18,414 nt of DNA from Thermoleophilia bacterium (GTDB taxonomy: Bacteria; Actinomycetota; Thermoleophilia; Gaiellales; SKUG01): contig JAOPYW010000295.1 in the NCBI GenBank assembly GCA_025964405.1, positions 1 to 18,414 of the forward strand, given 5' to 3'. Position numbers and translations under genes: made by a program. Position 1 is the stretch's first letter, and every line of letters starts with the position of its first letter. The notes under the pieces are model-generated. The model was not told the DNA's origin and did no database searches. It saw only the letters and a program-made list of their open reading frames with translations. Positions 1 through 9,290 of the stretch are shown in pieces.

Positions 1-492
1 GACGTCGCCGCGTCGCTCCGCCCGCAGGCCGAGGTCGCCGGAACCACCATCGAGGTGAAGGCCGACGATGCGGTCGAGCTGCGCTGCGATCGGTCGCGCC
101 TGCGCCAGATCCTGCTCAACGTCGCAGCGAACGCCGTCAAGTTCACGCCGTCGGGCGCGATCACGATCACGATCACGACGCAGGGCGACCACGTCGAATT
201 CCTCGTGCACGACACCGGCATCGGAATCCCCGCCGCCGACCTCGATCGCATCTTCGAGACGTTCTTCCAGTCGTCGGCCGCACTCGCGCGCACGCCTCGC
301 GTCAACGAGGGTGCCGGCCTCGGGCTGGCGATCACGCGTGACCTCGCGCAGCTCCACCAAGGCAGTGTCGACATCGCATCGACCGAGGGTGTCGGCACCA
401 CAGTGCGCATCGTGCTGCCGACCGCAGGACCGACCGCACCGGTCGTCGGACCAGGCGTCGGGGCCGGCCAGGAGCCCCCGGCCGATGACTGA
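1..492 (+). CDS. Sensor histidine kinase, C-terminal ATPase domain (5' truncated)
   Basis: The reading frame is open from base 1, so the gene begins upstream of the window; 163 residues are visible. They form a HATPase_c catalytic domain: the N box reads NVAANAVKFT, the G1 box DTGIGIP, the F region FETFFQ and the G2 box GAGLGLAI. This is the ATP-binding part that phosphorylates the conserved histidine of the missing upstream dimerisation domain. The last 20 or so residues are a Pro/Gly/Ala-rich tail. The stop codon overlaps the start of the receiver-domain gene by 8 nt, so the two are almost certainly co-transcribed and may form one phosphorelay. The sensory input domain and signal cannot be seen. 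Confidence 0.93.
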   Translation, partial: DVAASLRPQAEVAGTTIEVKADDAVELRCDRSRLRQILLNVAANAVKFTPSGAITITITTQGDHVEFLVHDTGIGIPAADLDRIFETFFQSSAALARTPRVNEGAGLGLAITRDLAQLHQGSVDIASTEGVGTTVRIVLPTAGPTAPVVGPGVGAGQEPPADD

Positions 493-865
493 CCCGGTAC
501 GCATAGCAGTGGTCGACGACGACGCGGCGGCGCGCCGCATGATGCGTCGCGCGCTCGAGCGGCGGGGGCACGTCGTGCTCGACGCGGCAGACGGACGCTC
601 CGGCGTCGACGTCGTCACTGCGGGCAACGTGCAGCTGCTGCTGGTCGACATGCGCATGCCCGGTGAGCTGAGCGGGCTGGGAGTGGTGGCGGAGCTGCGC
701 GCGAACCCCGACCTGGCGGCGCTGCGCATCGTCATGGTGTCGGCGAGCGCGCGGAGCGAGCTGCTCGGCGAGGGGGAACTGGCCGGGTGCGACGCCTTCC
801 TCACCAAGCCCGTCGACTTCGACGAGCTCGACGCGACGATTCGCGACGTGCTCGCAACTCCGTAG
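485..865 (+). CDS. Stand-alone response-regulator receiver protein (CheY-like)
   Basis: This 126-residue protein is a single receiver domain with no output domain. The acidic pocket is D11-D13, the phosphoacceptor is D55 (in LLLVDMRMP), the switch hydroxyl residue is probably S86, and the conserved lysine is K108 (FLTKPVD). The ATG at 485 lies inside the 3' end of the kinase gene (8-nt overlap), the usual sign of translational coupling. A receiver without an output domain normally acts by protein-protein contact or as a phosphorelay intermediate. Which applies here cannot be told from sequence. It is likely a partner of the upstream kinase. Confidence 0.92.
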   Translation: MTDPVRIAVVDDDAAARRMMRRALERRGHVVLDAADGRSGVDVVTAGNVQLLLVDMRMPGELSGLGVVAELRANPDLAALRIVMVSASARSELLGEGELAGCDAFLTKPVDFDELDATIRDVLATP

Positions 866-978
866 ATTGCCGCACCGTGCGCGTATGCGCCCCCGATGAC
901 CCGGGCTCCGCAGACGGCGATGCTGGGGACATGCCTCCTTTCACGCCATCGCGACCACCCGAACGCCGCCCCTCGAAC

Positions 979-2166
979 ATGCGGCGCGTACTCATCGTGG
1001 GCGCCGGGGTCGCAGGTGTCGAGGCGGCGCTTGCTCTGGCGATCGCCCACCCCACTGCACAGGTGATGCTGATCGGGTCGAGCACGACGCTGCGGCTTCC
1101 GCCCGACCTCGTCTACGTGCCCTTCGGCGTCGAGCCGGTGCTCACCGAGGTTCCGCTCCAGCGCTCACTGGCGCGCTTCGGCATCGTGACCGTGCACGGC
1201 GAACTGTTGCGTGTCGACACCGACAACCACGTCGTCGAGCTGGCCGACCGTACGCTCGCGTATGACGCACTCGTCATCGCCACCGGCGCCCGACCGGTCT
1301 CCGATGCCTCCCTCCAATTGCGTTCGCTCCCCGACGCCCGTCAGGTGGGCCGTCAACTCGCGGCCTTTCGTACGCCCGCGCCGCGACGTCGCTCGATCGT
1401 GGTGCATGCGCCGGCTGCGAGCACGTGGTCGGCCCCGGCCTTCGAGTTCGCCGTGCTCCTGGACGCCTGGCTCCGGGCGTGGGGCACGCGCGACGGGGTC
1501 GACGTCGTCGTCACGCACGCGGGCGGCGAGCCGCTCGACCAGTTCGGCCCCGAGGCGGGTGACCTGCTGCAGTCGCTGGCGCGCCAGCGCCGCATCGAGC
1601 TGCTCGGTGGTCATGGTGACGAGGCGTTCGGTGGCATCGATGCCGACCTCACGATCGAGTTTCCGCGCATCGCCGCGCAGGCGGTTCCGGGCCTCCCCGC
1701 CCTCGACGCGAACGGGTTCCACGCAGTGGTCGGACGACGACCCGGTGGCATCACGGGTGGCGCGATCGACGTCGAGGTCGCCGCTGACGTCTACGTGATC
1801 GGCGACGGCAACTCGCTGCCCATCAAGACGGCGTTCGCGGCGGCCTGGCAGGCACGCGCGCTCGCGCTCCAGCTCGGCGGTCGGTCGGAGCTGCTCTGCG
1901 TCGACGTCGACGACGTGCCGTTCGATCGGGTCACCTACGAGTTCGACCTCGTCTCGTCGACCCTGACCACCAGCTTCCACGCGGCGAGCCGATTGTTGCC
2001 ACCGCACCTCGACCCACACGTCGACGCGTGCATCGTCGATCGCGGTCCGCGCAAGCTGGCCGGCACCCTCATCCGCCAGCACCTCCTCGGTCGCACGAGC
2101 ATCGACGCCTCGGCGCAGGCATATCGCGCACTCGTCGCCGAGTCAGCTTCGTCCCTCCCGGCCTGA
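979..2166 (+). CDS. FAD/NAD(P)-dependent oxidoreductase of the pyridine nucleotide-disulfide oxidoreductase superfamily
   Basis: The 395-residue protein opens with a Rossmann FAD-binding fold (VLIVGAGVAGVEAALAL, about residues 4-20). It has the conserved ALVIATGARP segment near residue 100 and a second FAD contact (VYVIGDGNSLPIKTAFAAAWQA) near residue 275. This architecture resembles type II NADH dehydrogenases and sulfide:quinone reductases. Its only cysteines are two scattered residues in the C-terminal third, so the redox-active cysteine set of sulfide:quinone reductases is absent and the substrate is undetermined. I chose ATG 979 because the FAD motif starts almost at once; an in-frame ATG at 931 would add 16 Pro/Arg-rich residues. 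The gene sits between two response-regulator genes, so a link to redox signalling is possible but unproven. Confidence 0.82.
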   Translation: MRRVLIVGAGVAGVEAALALAIAHPTAQVMLIGSSTTLRLPPDLVYVPFGVEPVLTEVPLQRSLARFGIVTVHGELLRVDTDNHVVELADRTLAYDALVIATGARPVSDASLQLRSLPDARQVGRQLAAFRTPAPRRRSIVVHAPAASTWSAPAFEFAVLLDAWLRAWGTRDGVDVVVTHAGGEPLDQFGPEAGDLLQSLARQRRIELLGGHGDEAFGGIDADLTIEFPRIAAQAVPGLPALDANGFHAVVGRRPGGITGGAIDVEVAADVYVIGDGNSLPIKTAFAAAWQARALALQLGGRSELLCVDVDDVPFDRVTYEFDLVSSTLTTSFHAASRLLPPHLDPHVDACIVDRGPRKLAGTLIRQHLLGRTSIDASAQAYRALVAESASSLPA

Positions 2167-2174
2167 ACCGAACC

Positions 2175-2180
2175 TATACT
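2175..2180 (+). promoter_or_regulatory. -10 box (TATACT) of a likely leaderless promoter for the NarL-type regulator
   Basis: TATACT lies 7 nt before the ATG at 2188, so transcription would begin at or next to the start codon. There is no Shine-Dalgarno sequence in that gap, which supports a leaderless mRNA. No convincing -35 box is visible about 17 nt upstream. Confidence 0.5.
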
Positions 2181-2187
2181 CGCCCGG

Positions 2188-2832
2188 ATGACTGCCTCCT
2201 CGCCGCCCCCGCTCCTCCGTGTCGTGCTCGTCGACGACCATGCGATCGTGCGCGCCGGGCTGGCGACCCTGCTCGAGCGCGCCGAAGGCATCGACGTCGT
2301 CGCCCAGGCCGGCACGGTCGCGATGGCCCTCGAGAAGGTCGAGGTGACGCGGCCTGACATCGTCGTGCTCGACATCACGCTCGGCGCGGAGAACGCCCTC
2401 GACGCACTGCCGGAGCTGCTGCGCCTGGGGCGAGGACCTCGGGTGCTCATGCTGAGCATGCACGACGACGTGACGCACGTGCAGGATGCATTCGCGGCCG
2501 GAGCACACGGCTACCTCATCAAGGACGCAGCCAGTGAGGAGCTCGAGCTGGCGATCCGCGCGCTCGGCCGCGGCGAACGCTACGTGCATCCGGTGCTCGG
2601 CGCGCGTCTCGCACAGGCCGCGATCGCACCCCCGGCCGACGACCTCACCGACCGCGAGCGCGACGTCGTGCGGCTGCTGGCGCTGGGCCACACCAACAGT
2701 GACGTGGCCGGACAACTCTTCCTGAGCGTGCGCACGGTCGAGACGCACCGCGCCCACGCGATGGGCAAGCTGCGCCTGGGCTCACGCGCCGAGCTCGTGC
2801 GCTGGGCGCTCGACCACGACCTGCTCGACTGA
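2188..2832 (+). CDS. NarL/FixJ-family response regulator with LuxR-type HTH
   Basis: This is a 214-residue transcription factor with two domains. The N-terminal receiver spans about residues 10-128, with acidic pocket D16/D17, phosphoacceptor D62 (VVLDITL), and the switch Ser and Lys in MLSMHDD and YLIKDA. The C-terminal LuxR-type helix-turn-helix begins LTDRERDVVRLLALG and includes the recognition helix VRTVETHRAHAMGKL. Phosphorylation should control dimerisation and DNA binding. It begins 21 nt after the oxidoreductase but appears to have its own promoter. No cognate kinase lies next to it apart from the truncated kinase at the window start. It converges on preA, ending 17 nt before that gene's stop. 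Confidence 0.93.
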   Translation: MTASSPPPLLRVVLVDDHAIVRAGLATLLERAEGIDVVAQAGTVAMALEKVEVTRPDIVVLDITLGAENALDALPELLRLGRGPRVLMLSMHDDVTHVQDAFAAGAHGYLIKDAASEELELAIRALGRGERYVHPVLGARLAQAAIAPPADDLTDRERDVVRLLALGHTNSDVAGQLFLSVRTVETHRAHAMGKLRLGSRAELVRWALDHDLLD

Positions 2833-2845
2833 CACCGCACGCCGG

Positions 2846-2858
2846 CCGGTCAGACCGG
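2846..2858. terminator. Weak convergent hairpin between the NarL regulator and preA
   Basis: CCGGT-CAG-ACCGG is a perfect 5-bp stem with a 3-nt loop in the junction of two convergent genes; it covers the preA stop codon. No T-run follows on either strand, so intrinsic termination is doubtful. Confidence 0.2.
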
Positions 2859-4238
2859 TTCGGGCTCGCCCGTGTCGGCCGTCGAGGGATTGTGGAAACC
2901 GTGGCTGTCGACCAGCGGGGCGACTTCCGCAGGGAACCGCTCCCACGTGATGCCACTGGTCTCGTCGCTGAAGCCGGGCACGCCGACCTTCGCGTTGAGG
3001 CCGTTCCAGTTGAGCTCCTGCAGCACGCGCGGCTGCTCCTCCATCGTGATGCAGTCGGTGACCGGGCACACGATCGAGCAGAGGTCGCAACCGATGCACT
3101 CGTGCTGGTCGACCTTCGCGACGCGCCCGATGTTGACGGTGCCGTTCTCCCAGTCGATGCAGTCGACCTGGTTGTCGCGGCAGACCTCGATGCACTTGCC
3201 GCAACCGATGCAACTGTCGGGATCGACCTTCGCGCGCACCTGCCAGTTGAGGTCGAGGTCGCCGAAGCTGGAGATGCGCTCCACCGAACCACCGACGAGG
3301 TCGCGCACGCTGGCGAGTCCCTTCGAGTCGAGGTAGTTGGAGAGCCCCGTCTCGAGCTCGCCGACGAGGCGGAACCCGTGGTGCATGATCGCGGTGCAGA
3401 CCTGCACGGTGCTCGCGCCGAGCAGCATGAATTCGGCGACGTCCTGCCAGGTGTGCGCGCCGCCGATGCCGCTGATGGGGAGCCCGGCGAGCTCCGGATT
3501 GTGGGCGATCGACGAGACCATGTGCAGCGCGATCGGCTTGACGGCCGGGCCGGCGTAGCCGCCGTGCGAGCCCTTGCCGTTGACCGACGGCCGCGTCTCC
3601 CAGGTGTCGAGGTCGAGCCCGACGATCGAGTTGATCGTGTTGATCGCCGACACGCCGTCGGCGCCACCGGCCTTGGCGGCGAGGGCGCCCGACTCGATGT
3701 TCGTGATGTTCGGCGTGAGCTTGACGAGCACCGGAATCGTAGCGACTTCCTTCACCCAGCCCGTGATCATCTCGATGTACTCGGGCACCTGGCCGACGGC
3801 GGCACCCATGTTGCGCTCCGACATGCCGTGGGGGCAGCCGAAGTTGAGCTCGAAGCCGTCACAGCCCGTCTGTTCGGCGCGCTTGACGACCTCGTGCCAG
3901 GCCTGGCGTTCGGTCTCCACCATGAGTGACACGACGACGGCGCGGTCGGGGAACTCCTCCTTGGCCTGTGCGATCTCGGCGAAGTTGACCTCGATCGGTC
4001 GGTCGGAGATGAGTTCGATGTTGTTGAGCCCGACGAGCTTGCGGCCGTAGACGTCGAGCCCGCCGTACCGCATGGCGGTGTCGATGACGGGCCCACCGAC
4101 GGTCTTCCAGACCACGCCACCCCAGCCGGCCTCGAACGCGAGGCGCACCTGGCGGAGCGAGTTGCCGGGCGGTCCGGAGGCGATCCAGAACGGGTTCGGG
4201 CTCTGGATGCCGGCGGTGTCTGTCGAGAGATCGGCCAT
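2850..4238 (-). CDS. preA: NAD(P)-dependent dihydropyrimidine dehydrogenase, catalytic subunit PreA
   Basis: This 462-residue subunit reduces uracil or thymine to the 5,6-dihydropyrimidine, the first step of reductive pyrimidine catabolism. Residues 1 to about 320 are the FMN-binding dihydroorotate-dehydrogenase-like barrel. The active-site segment ELNFGCPHGMSERNMG carries C135, equivalent to the catalytic cysteine of eukaryotic dihydropyrimidine dehydrogenase. A ferredoxin-like tail supplies two 4Fe-4S clusters (C343/C346/C349/C353 and C381/C384/C387/C391). Its ATG overlaps the preT stop by one base (TGATG), so translation is coupled. In animals the two subunits are fused in one chain; bacteria keep PreT and PreA separate. 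It is the last gene of the leftward arm. Confidence 0.96.
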   Translation of the reverse strand: MADLSTDTAGIQSPNPFWIASGPPGNSLRQVRLAFEAGWGGVVWKTVGGPVIDTAMRYGGLDVYGRKLVGLNNIELISDRPIEVNFAEIAQAKEEFPDRAVVVSLMVETERQAWHEVVKRAEQTGCDGFELNFGCPHGMSERNMGAAVGQVPEYIEMITGWVKEVATIPVLVKLTPNITNIESGALAAKAGGADGVSAINTINSIVGLDLDTWETRPSVNGKGSHGGYAGPAVKPIALHMVSSIAHNPELAGLPISGIGGAHTWQDVAEFMLLGASTVQVCTAIMHHGFRLVGELETGLSNYLDSKGLASVRDLVGGSVERISSFGDLDLNWQVRAKVDPDSCIGCGKCIEVCRDNQVDCIDWENGTVNIGRVAKVDQHECIGCDLCSIVCPVTDCITMEEQPRVLQELNWNGLNAKVGVPGFSDETSGITWERFPAEVAPLVDSHGFHNPSTADTGEPEPV

Positions 4239-5602
4239 CAGGCGTGGTCCTCCAGGTAGGCGTCGATCGCACGAGCGGCATCGCGCCCCTGGGCCACCGC
4301 GTCGACGACGCTCAGCTCCTTGCCCGAGAGCACGGCGTCGCCGCCCGCGAACACACGCGGGTCTGACGTGTGGAACGGCCCCGTCATCTTCGGGCGGTCC
4401 CACTCGACGTCGAGGCCGAACCGCTCGTAGAGGCCCGGCTCGCGCAGCTGGCCGGTGGCGAGCAGCACGTGGTCGCAGTCGATCACGACGACGTCGTCGG
4501 TGACGGTCGGGCGCGGGCGGCCGTCGATGTCGGGCTCCCCCAGCACGACGACGCGACACTCGAGCCCGCTGACATGCCCCGTGTCATCGGTCAGCACGCG
4601 CACCGGTTGGGTCAACCAGCGGAAGCGGACGCCGTCCTTGAGGCAGTGCTCGTACTCGTCGGGGTACCCCGTCATCTCACCCTGCGTGCGGCGGTAGACG
4701 CAGGTCACGACGTCGGCGCCGAGGCGGGCGGCGATGGTGGCGGCGTCCATGGCGGTGTTGCCGGCGCCGACGATCACGACGTTGCGCCCCACGGGCACGT
4801 CACTCGGGCGCTGGACGCGAATCTCCTCGATGAACTCGAGCGCATCCTCGACCCCGTCGGCCTCGGCGCCGACGAGCGAGATGCTCGACACGCGCCGGCC
4901 AGCGCCGTTGGCGAGGAACACGGCATCGAACTGCTCGAGCAGCTCCTCCCCCGACACGTCGACCCCGACCTCGCAGCCGACCTTCGCGGTCGCGCCCAGG
5001 GCGATGACCTGCGACGCCTCCCACTGCGCGACCTCGCTCGGTTCCCGGAGCGGGATGATGCCGTACATCGCGAGGCCGCCGAGCTCGGGCTGGCGGTCGA
5101 AGATCGTGACGTCGTGCCCGGCGATGCGCAGTTCGGCCGCGGAGGCGAGTCCGGCGGGGCCGCCGCCGACGACGGCCACGGAGCGTCCGGTCGGGGCGCC
5201 CGAGACGAGGCCGGCGCGCGCGAAGCCGTTCGGGTCGCGGTAGACCTCGTCGGTGGCGTAGCGCTGCAGGCGGCCGATCTTGATCGGGCCCTCGTGGGGC
5301 GCGAGCACGCAGGCCTGCTCGCAGAGCTCCTCCACGGCGCAGACGCGCGCGCAGGAGGATCCGAGGATGTTCTGCTCGAGGATGCGCTGGGCCGAGCCGA
5401 GCCGGTCGTCGGTCTGGATCAGCTTGATGAATCCGGGGATGTCGATGCTCGTCGGGCACGCGACCATGCACGGCGCGTCGAAGCAGTAGAGGCAGTTGCT
5501 CGCCTCCACGATCGCCTCGTTGCGCGTGTAGGCCGGCAGGCGTTCGGCGAGGTCGGCATCGATCTGAGCAGCAGGCCGGAGCCCGGTGAAGAGGTCACCC
5601 AT
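4238..5602 (-). CDS. preT: Dihydropyrimidine dehydrogenase, NAD(P)H-oxidising electron-transfer subunit PreT
   Basis: This 454-residue FAD/Fe-S protein passes electrons from NAD(P)H to PreA. The N-terminal domain binds two 4Fe-4S clusters: C37/C40/C45/C49 and C84/C88/C94/C98. The motif GRLQRYA places Q113 where dihydropyrimidine dehydrogenase uses an unusual glutamine cluster ligand. An FAD Rossmann motif follows (VAVVGGGPAGLASA, about residues 140-155), then an NAD(P) Rossmann motif (VVIVGAGNTAMDAATIAARLG) and a C-terminal FAD contact (RVFAGGDAVLSGKELSVVDAV). The start is supported by an AGGAG ribosome-binding site next to the mmsA stop, with 9 nt between the genes. The related glutamate synthase small subunit was considered, but the preA partner settles the call. 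Confidence 0.95.
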   Translation of the reverse strand: MGDLFTGLRPAAQIDADLAERLPAYTRNEAIVEASNCLYCFDAPCMVACPTSIDIPGFIKLIQTDDRLGSAQRILEQNILGSSCARVCAVEELCEQACVLAPHEGPIKIGRLQRYATDEVYRDPNGFARAGLVSGAPTGRSVAVVGGGPAGLASAAELRIAGHDVTIFDRQPELGGLAMYGIIPLREPSEVAQWEASQVIALGATAKVGCEVGVDVSGEELLEQFDAVFLANGAGRRVSSISLVGAEADGVEDALEFIEEIRVQRPSDVPVGRNVVIVGAGNTAMDAATIAARLGADVVTCVYRRTQGEMTGYPDEYEHCLKDGVRFRWLTQPVRVLTDDTGHVSGLECRVVVLGEPDIDGRPRPTVTDDVVVIDCDHVLLATGQLREPGLYERFGLDVEWDRPKMTGPFHTSDPRVFAGGDAVLSGKELSVVDAVAQGRDAARAIDAYLEDHA

Positions 5603-5611
5603 GTGGAGCTC

Positions 5612-7119
<1,508 letters not shown>

Positions 7120-7123
<4 letters not shown>

Positions 7124-8490
7124 GCGTTCACCTGCACCGACGGGGTCGGCTCCGCCGGACCCATCGTCGTGGGCGCGCCGATGCCGTGCAGCTCGTGCTG
7201 CACCTCGAACAGCGCCTCGAGCAGGAGCGCCGCTCCTTCGGCGGACTCCGCGGCCGTCAGCGTCATCGGCGGCGCCATGCGCAGCACGTTGCCGTAGAGC
7301 CCGCCCTTGCCGATGAGCAGGCCGCGCTGCTTGGTGGCCTCCATCATCATGCCGGCGGCCGTGGCATCTGGCGTGTCGGTGCCCGGCTCCACGAGTTCGA
7401 GGGCGAACATGAGCCCCTTGCCGCGGAGCTCGGCCACCATCGGCAGGTGACCGGCGGTGACGTGTTCACGCAGCGCGTGCATGATCGTCGCACCCTGGGT
7501 GCCCGCGTTGCCCTGCAGGTCGTGGTCGAGGATGTACTTCAGGTTCGCCACCGACCCCGCCATCGCCAGCGGATTGCCGCCGAACGTGGAGATCGAACCC
7601 GACGTCACGCTGTCCATGAGCTCGGCGCTCGCGATGACGCCCCCGACCGACAGCCCGTTGCCGATGCCCTTGGCGAACGTGATGACGTCGGGCACGATGC
7701 CGTGCGCCTGGTGCCCCCAGAAGTGCTCGCCCGTGCGCCCCCATCCGGTCTGCACCTCATCGGCGATCATGAGGATGCCCTCCTCCGACAGCACCTCCTG
7801 GAAGGCCGCGAACAGCCCGTCCGGTGGCGTGGCGAACCCGCCCACCCCCTGGATCGGCTCGAAGATCATCGCCGCGATATCACCCGAGGTGGTGGTCTGC
7901 AGCACGCTCTTCAGGTCGTCGACGCAGTGCGCGATGAACTCGTCGGGTGAGGCGTTGCGCCACGGGCTGCGGTACTGGTAGCCGCCGTGCACCCAGTTGA
8001 CGGTGATCGGCGACAGCTGCGACGCACGCCACCCTCGGTTGCCGGTGAGCGCGACCGTCGCGAACGTGCGCCCGTGGTAGCTGTTGCGCAGGGCCAGCAC
8101 CTGGTTCGACCGGCGCCGACCGGTGGCCAGCAGCAGGGCCGCCTCGTTCGCTTCGGAACCGCTCCCCGTGAAGAAGACCTTCGCGTCGGGGATGCCGCTG
8201 AGCCGGGCGATCTCCTCGGCGAGCTCGACCTGCTGCTCGATCAGGTAGAGGGTGGAGCTGTGGAGCATGCGCGCGGCCTGCTCCTGCACGGCCGTCACGA
8301 CCTCGGGGAGGGCATGCGCCGTGCTCGTGGTGAGGATGCCGCCGAACCAGTCGAGGTACTTCGTACCTGCGGCATCCCAGACGTGGCGCCCCTCGCCGTG
8401 GGTCAGCTGGATCGGCGCATCGTAGTAGAGCGCCATCCACTTCGGCAGCACGGCCTGGTGGCGTGCGAGCAGGGCTCGTTCGTCGGTCAT
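7120..8490 (-). CDS. Class III PLP-dependent aminotransferase, probably beta-alanine / beta-aminoisobutyrate transaminase
   Basis: This 456-residue enzyme belongs to the acetylornithine/GABA/omega-amino acid aminotransferase family. Visible features are TGSGSEANEAAL (phosphate binding), NSYHGRTF, the cofactor aspartate D244 in LMIADEVQTGWGRTG, and the Schiff-base lysine K274 in ITFAKGIGNG. The family alone does not fix the substrate. Its position between the beta-amino-acid-producing genes and the semialdehyde dehydrogenase makes beta-alanine and beta-aminoisobutyrate the likely amino donors. A purine-rich Shine-Dalgarno (GGGAAGGGGAG) precedes the ATG. The gene is translationally coupled to mmsA by an ATGA overlap. 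Confidence 0.92.
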
Positions 8491-8531
8491 CGGGCTCCCC
8501 TTCCCTCAGGTGGCGCAGCCCCCGCTGCGCG

Positions 8532-8575
8532 CGATCGAACGATACTAACCTCATTCGATCGTAAGGGTGACCTCA
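8532..8575. promoter_or_regulatory. Inverted-repeat operator and promoter region of the leftward pyrimidine-catabolic operon
   Basis: The arms CGATCGAA (8532-8539) and TTCGATCG (8554-8561) form a perfect 8-bp inverted repeat with a 14-bp spacer. On the minus strand a -10-like TAGTAT (8547 down to 8542) lies inside the spacer, about 50 bp before the aminotransferase ATG. The hexamer ACCTCA occurs at 8548-8553 and again at 8570-8575, 22 bp apart, which is about two helical turns and equals the spacing of the repeat arms. The layout fits a repressor covering the promoter. No clear -35 box is visible. Confidence 0.5.
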
Positions 8576-8601
8576 CAGGAGTACCCGCAACCAGGAGGCG
8601 A

Positions 8602-9135
8602 TCAGACGAAGACGAAGCCCGCGTGGTCGTCGACGTGCTGCGCCCGGGCGAAGGTCGTCTCCCGATAGAGCGACTTGGCCGACTCGAGGGCGTCAGACAC
8701 GCCGGCCGGCAGCGGCTGGTCGAGGTCGTAGCGCGCCTGCCACGCGTCGCGGGCGTTGCCGCCGTCACGTGTCTTCACCGAGAAGTCGACCCAGTGCTTC
8801 GCACCCGTGCCGGTCGACGGTGCGGCGTTCCCGCGGAGCGCGTCGACCGCGTCGATGAGCCCGGAAGCCGCCGCGCCGCGCGCCGTGTCCTCGGCCGCGG
8901 CGACCGTCTTGTCGGTCTGCATGAAGGGAATGCCGAGCACGCGTGGTTCGGGGTGGATCCAGCGGGAGTTGCGGTCGACGAACAGGCCGTCGAGCCCGGG
9001 CGTGTCGGAAATCGTGTCGATCACGCCGACGCCACGCTGCTCGTGCACCAGTGGGCCTACGTGGTTCCACTTGACGTTGACGATGGCGCGCTCCGTGCTC
9101 ACGGATGCGCCCTTGGGCAAGAAGATGATCGTCAT
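8602..9135 (-). CDS. Conserved-looking protein of unknown function in the pyrimidine-catabolic locus (177 aa)
   Basis: I do not recognise a family. The 177-residue product is soluble-looking, with no signal peptide, no membrane segment and no cysteine. It has a beta-rich N-terminal half (MTIIFLPKG, RAIVNVKWNHVG, GVGVIDTI, WIHPEPRVLGIPF) and a more helical C-terminal half (VDALRG, DALESAKSLYRETTFARAQ). I chose ATG 9135; the frame stays open upstream to 9240, but that extension is Arg/Gly-rich and composition-driven. It starts 155 nt from the divergent dihydropyrimidinase and ends 111 nt before the aminotransferase on the same strand, with a separate promoter region in that gap. Context suggests a role in pyrimidine or beta-amino acid metabolism, but no function can be assigned. 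Confidence 0.75.
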   Translation of the reverse strand: MTIIFLPKGASVSTERAIVNVKWNHVGPLVHEQRGVGVIDTISDTPGLDGLFVDRNSRWIHPEPRVLGIPFMQTDKTVAAAEDTARGAAASGLIDAVDALRGNAAPSTGTGAKHWVDFSVKTRDGGNARDAWQARYDLDQPLPAGVSDALESAKSLYRETTFARAQHVDDHAGFVFV

Positions 9136-9249
9136 GGCGAGTCCCTCGTCGCGTGCCACCCGATGTCCCGACCGGGCGCGCACACCCGTACTTCGCCCCT
9201 GGGCCGGTCGACGTTGCACCCCCGCGCGAACGCGGTGCATCGATGCTGG

Positions 9250-9273
9250 TAGTGTCGTGCGCTCTTCGCACGA
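9250..9273 (+). promoter_or_regulatory. Leader stem-loop / operator before dihydropyrimidinase
   Basis: TCGTGCG (9255-9261) and CGCACGA (9267-9273) form a perfect 7-bp inverted repeat around CTCTT, ending just before the ribosome-binding site. A possible -10 box, TAGTGT, occupies 9250-9255, which would put the repeat over the transcription start. It could be a repressor site or an RNA hairpin in the leader. Just upstream lie GCATCGATGC (9237-9246, a perfect 10-bp palindrome) and an imperfect CCGCG-CGAA-CGCGG stem (9222-9235). Confidence 0.45.
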
Positions 9274-9290
9274 TCCTTGGGAGGGGAATC

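Noticed and set aside
160..177. Tandem hexanucleotide ATCACG repeated three times in the kinase gene
   Set aside because: It simply encodes alternating Ile-Thr in a beta strand of the ATPase domain; no sign of a regulatory or phase-variable repeat.
979..2166. Sulfide:quinone oxidoreductase assignment for the FAD protein
   Set aside because: The redox-active cysteines expected for that enzyme are not present, so only the superfamily is claimed.
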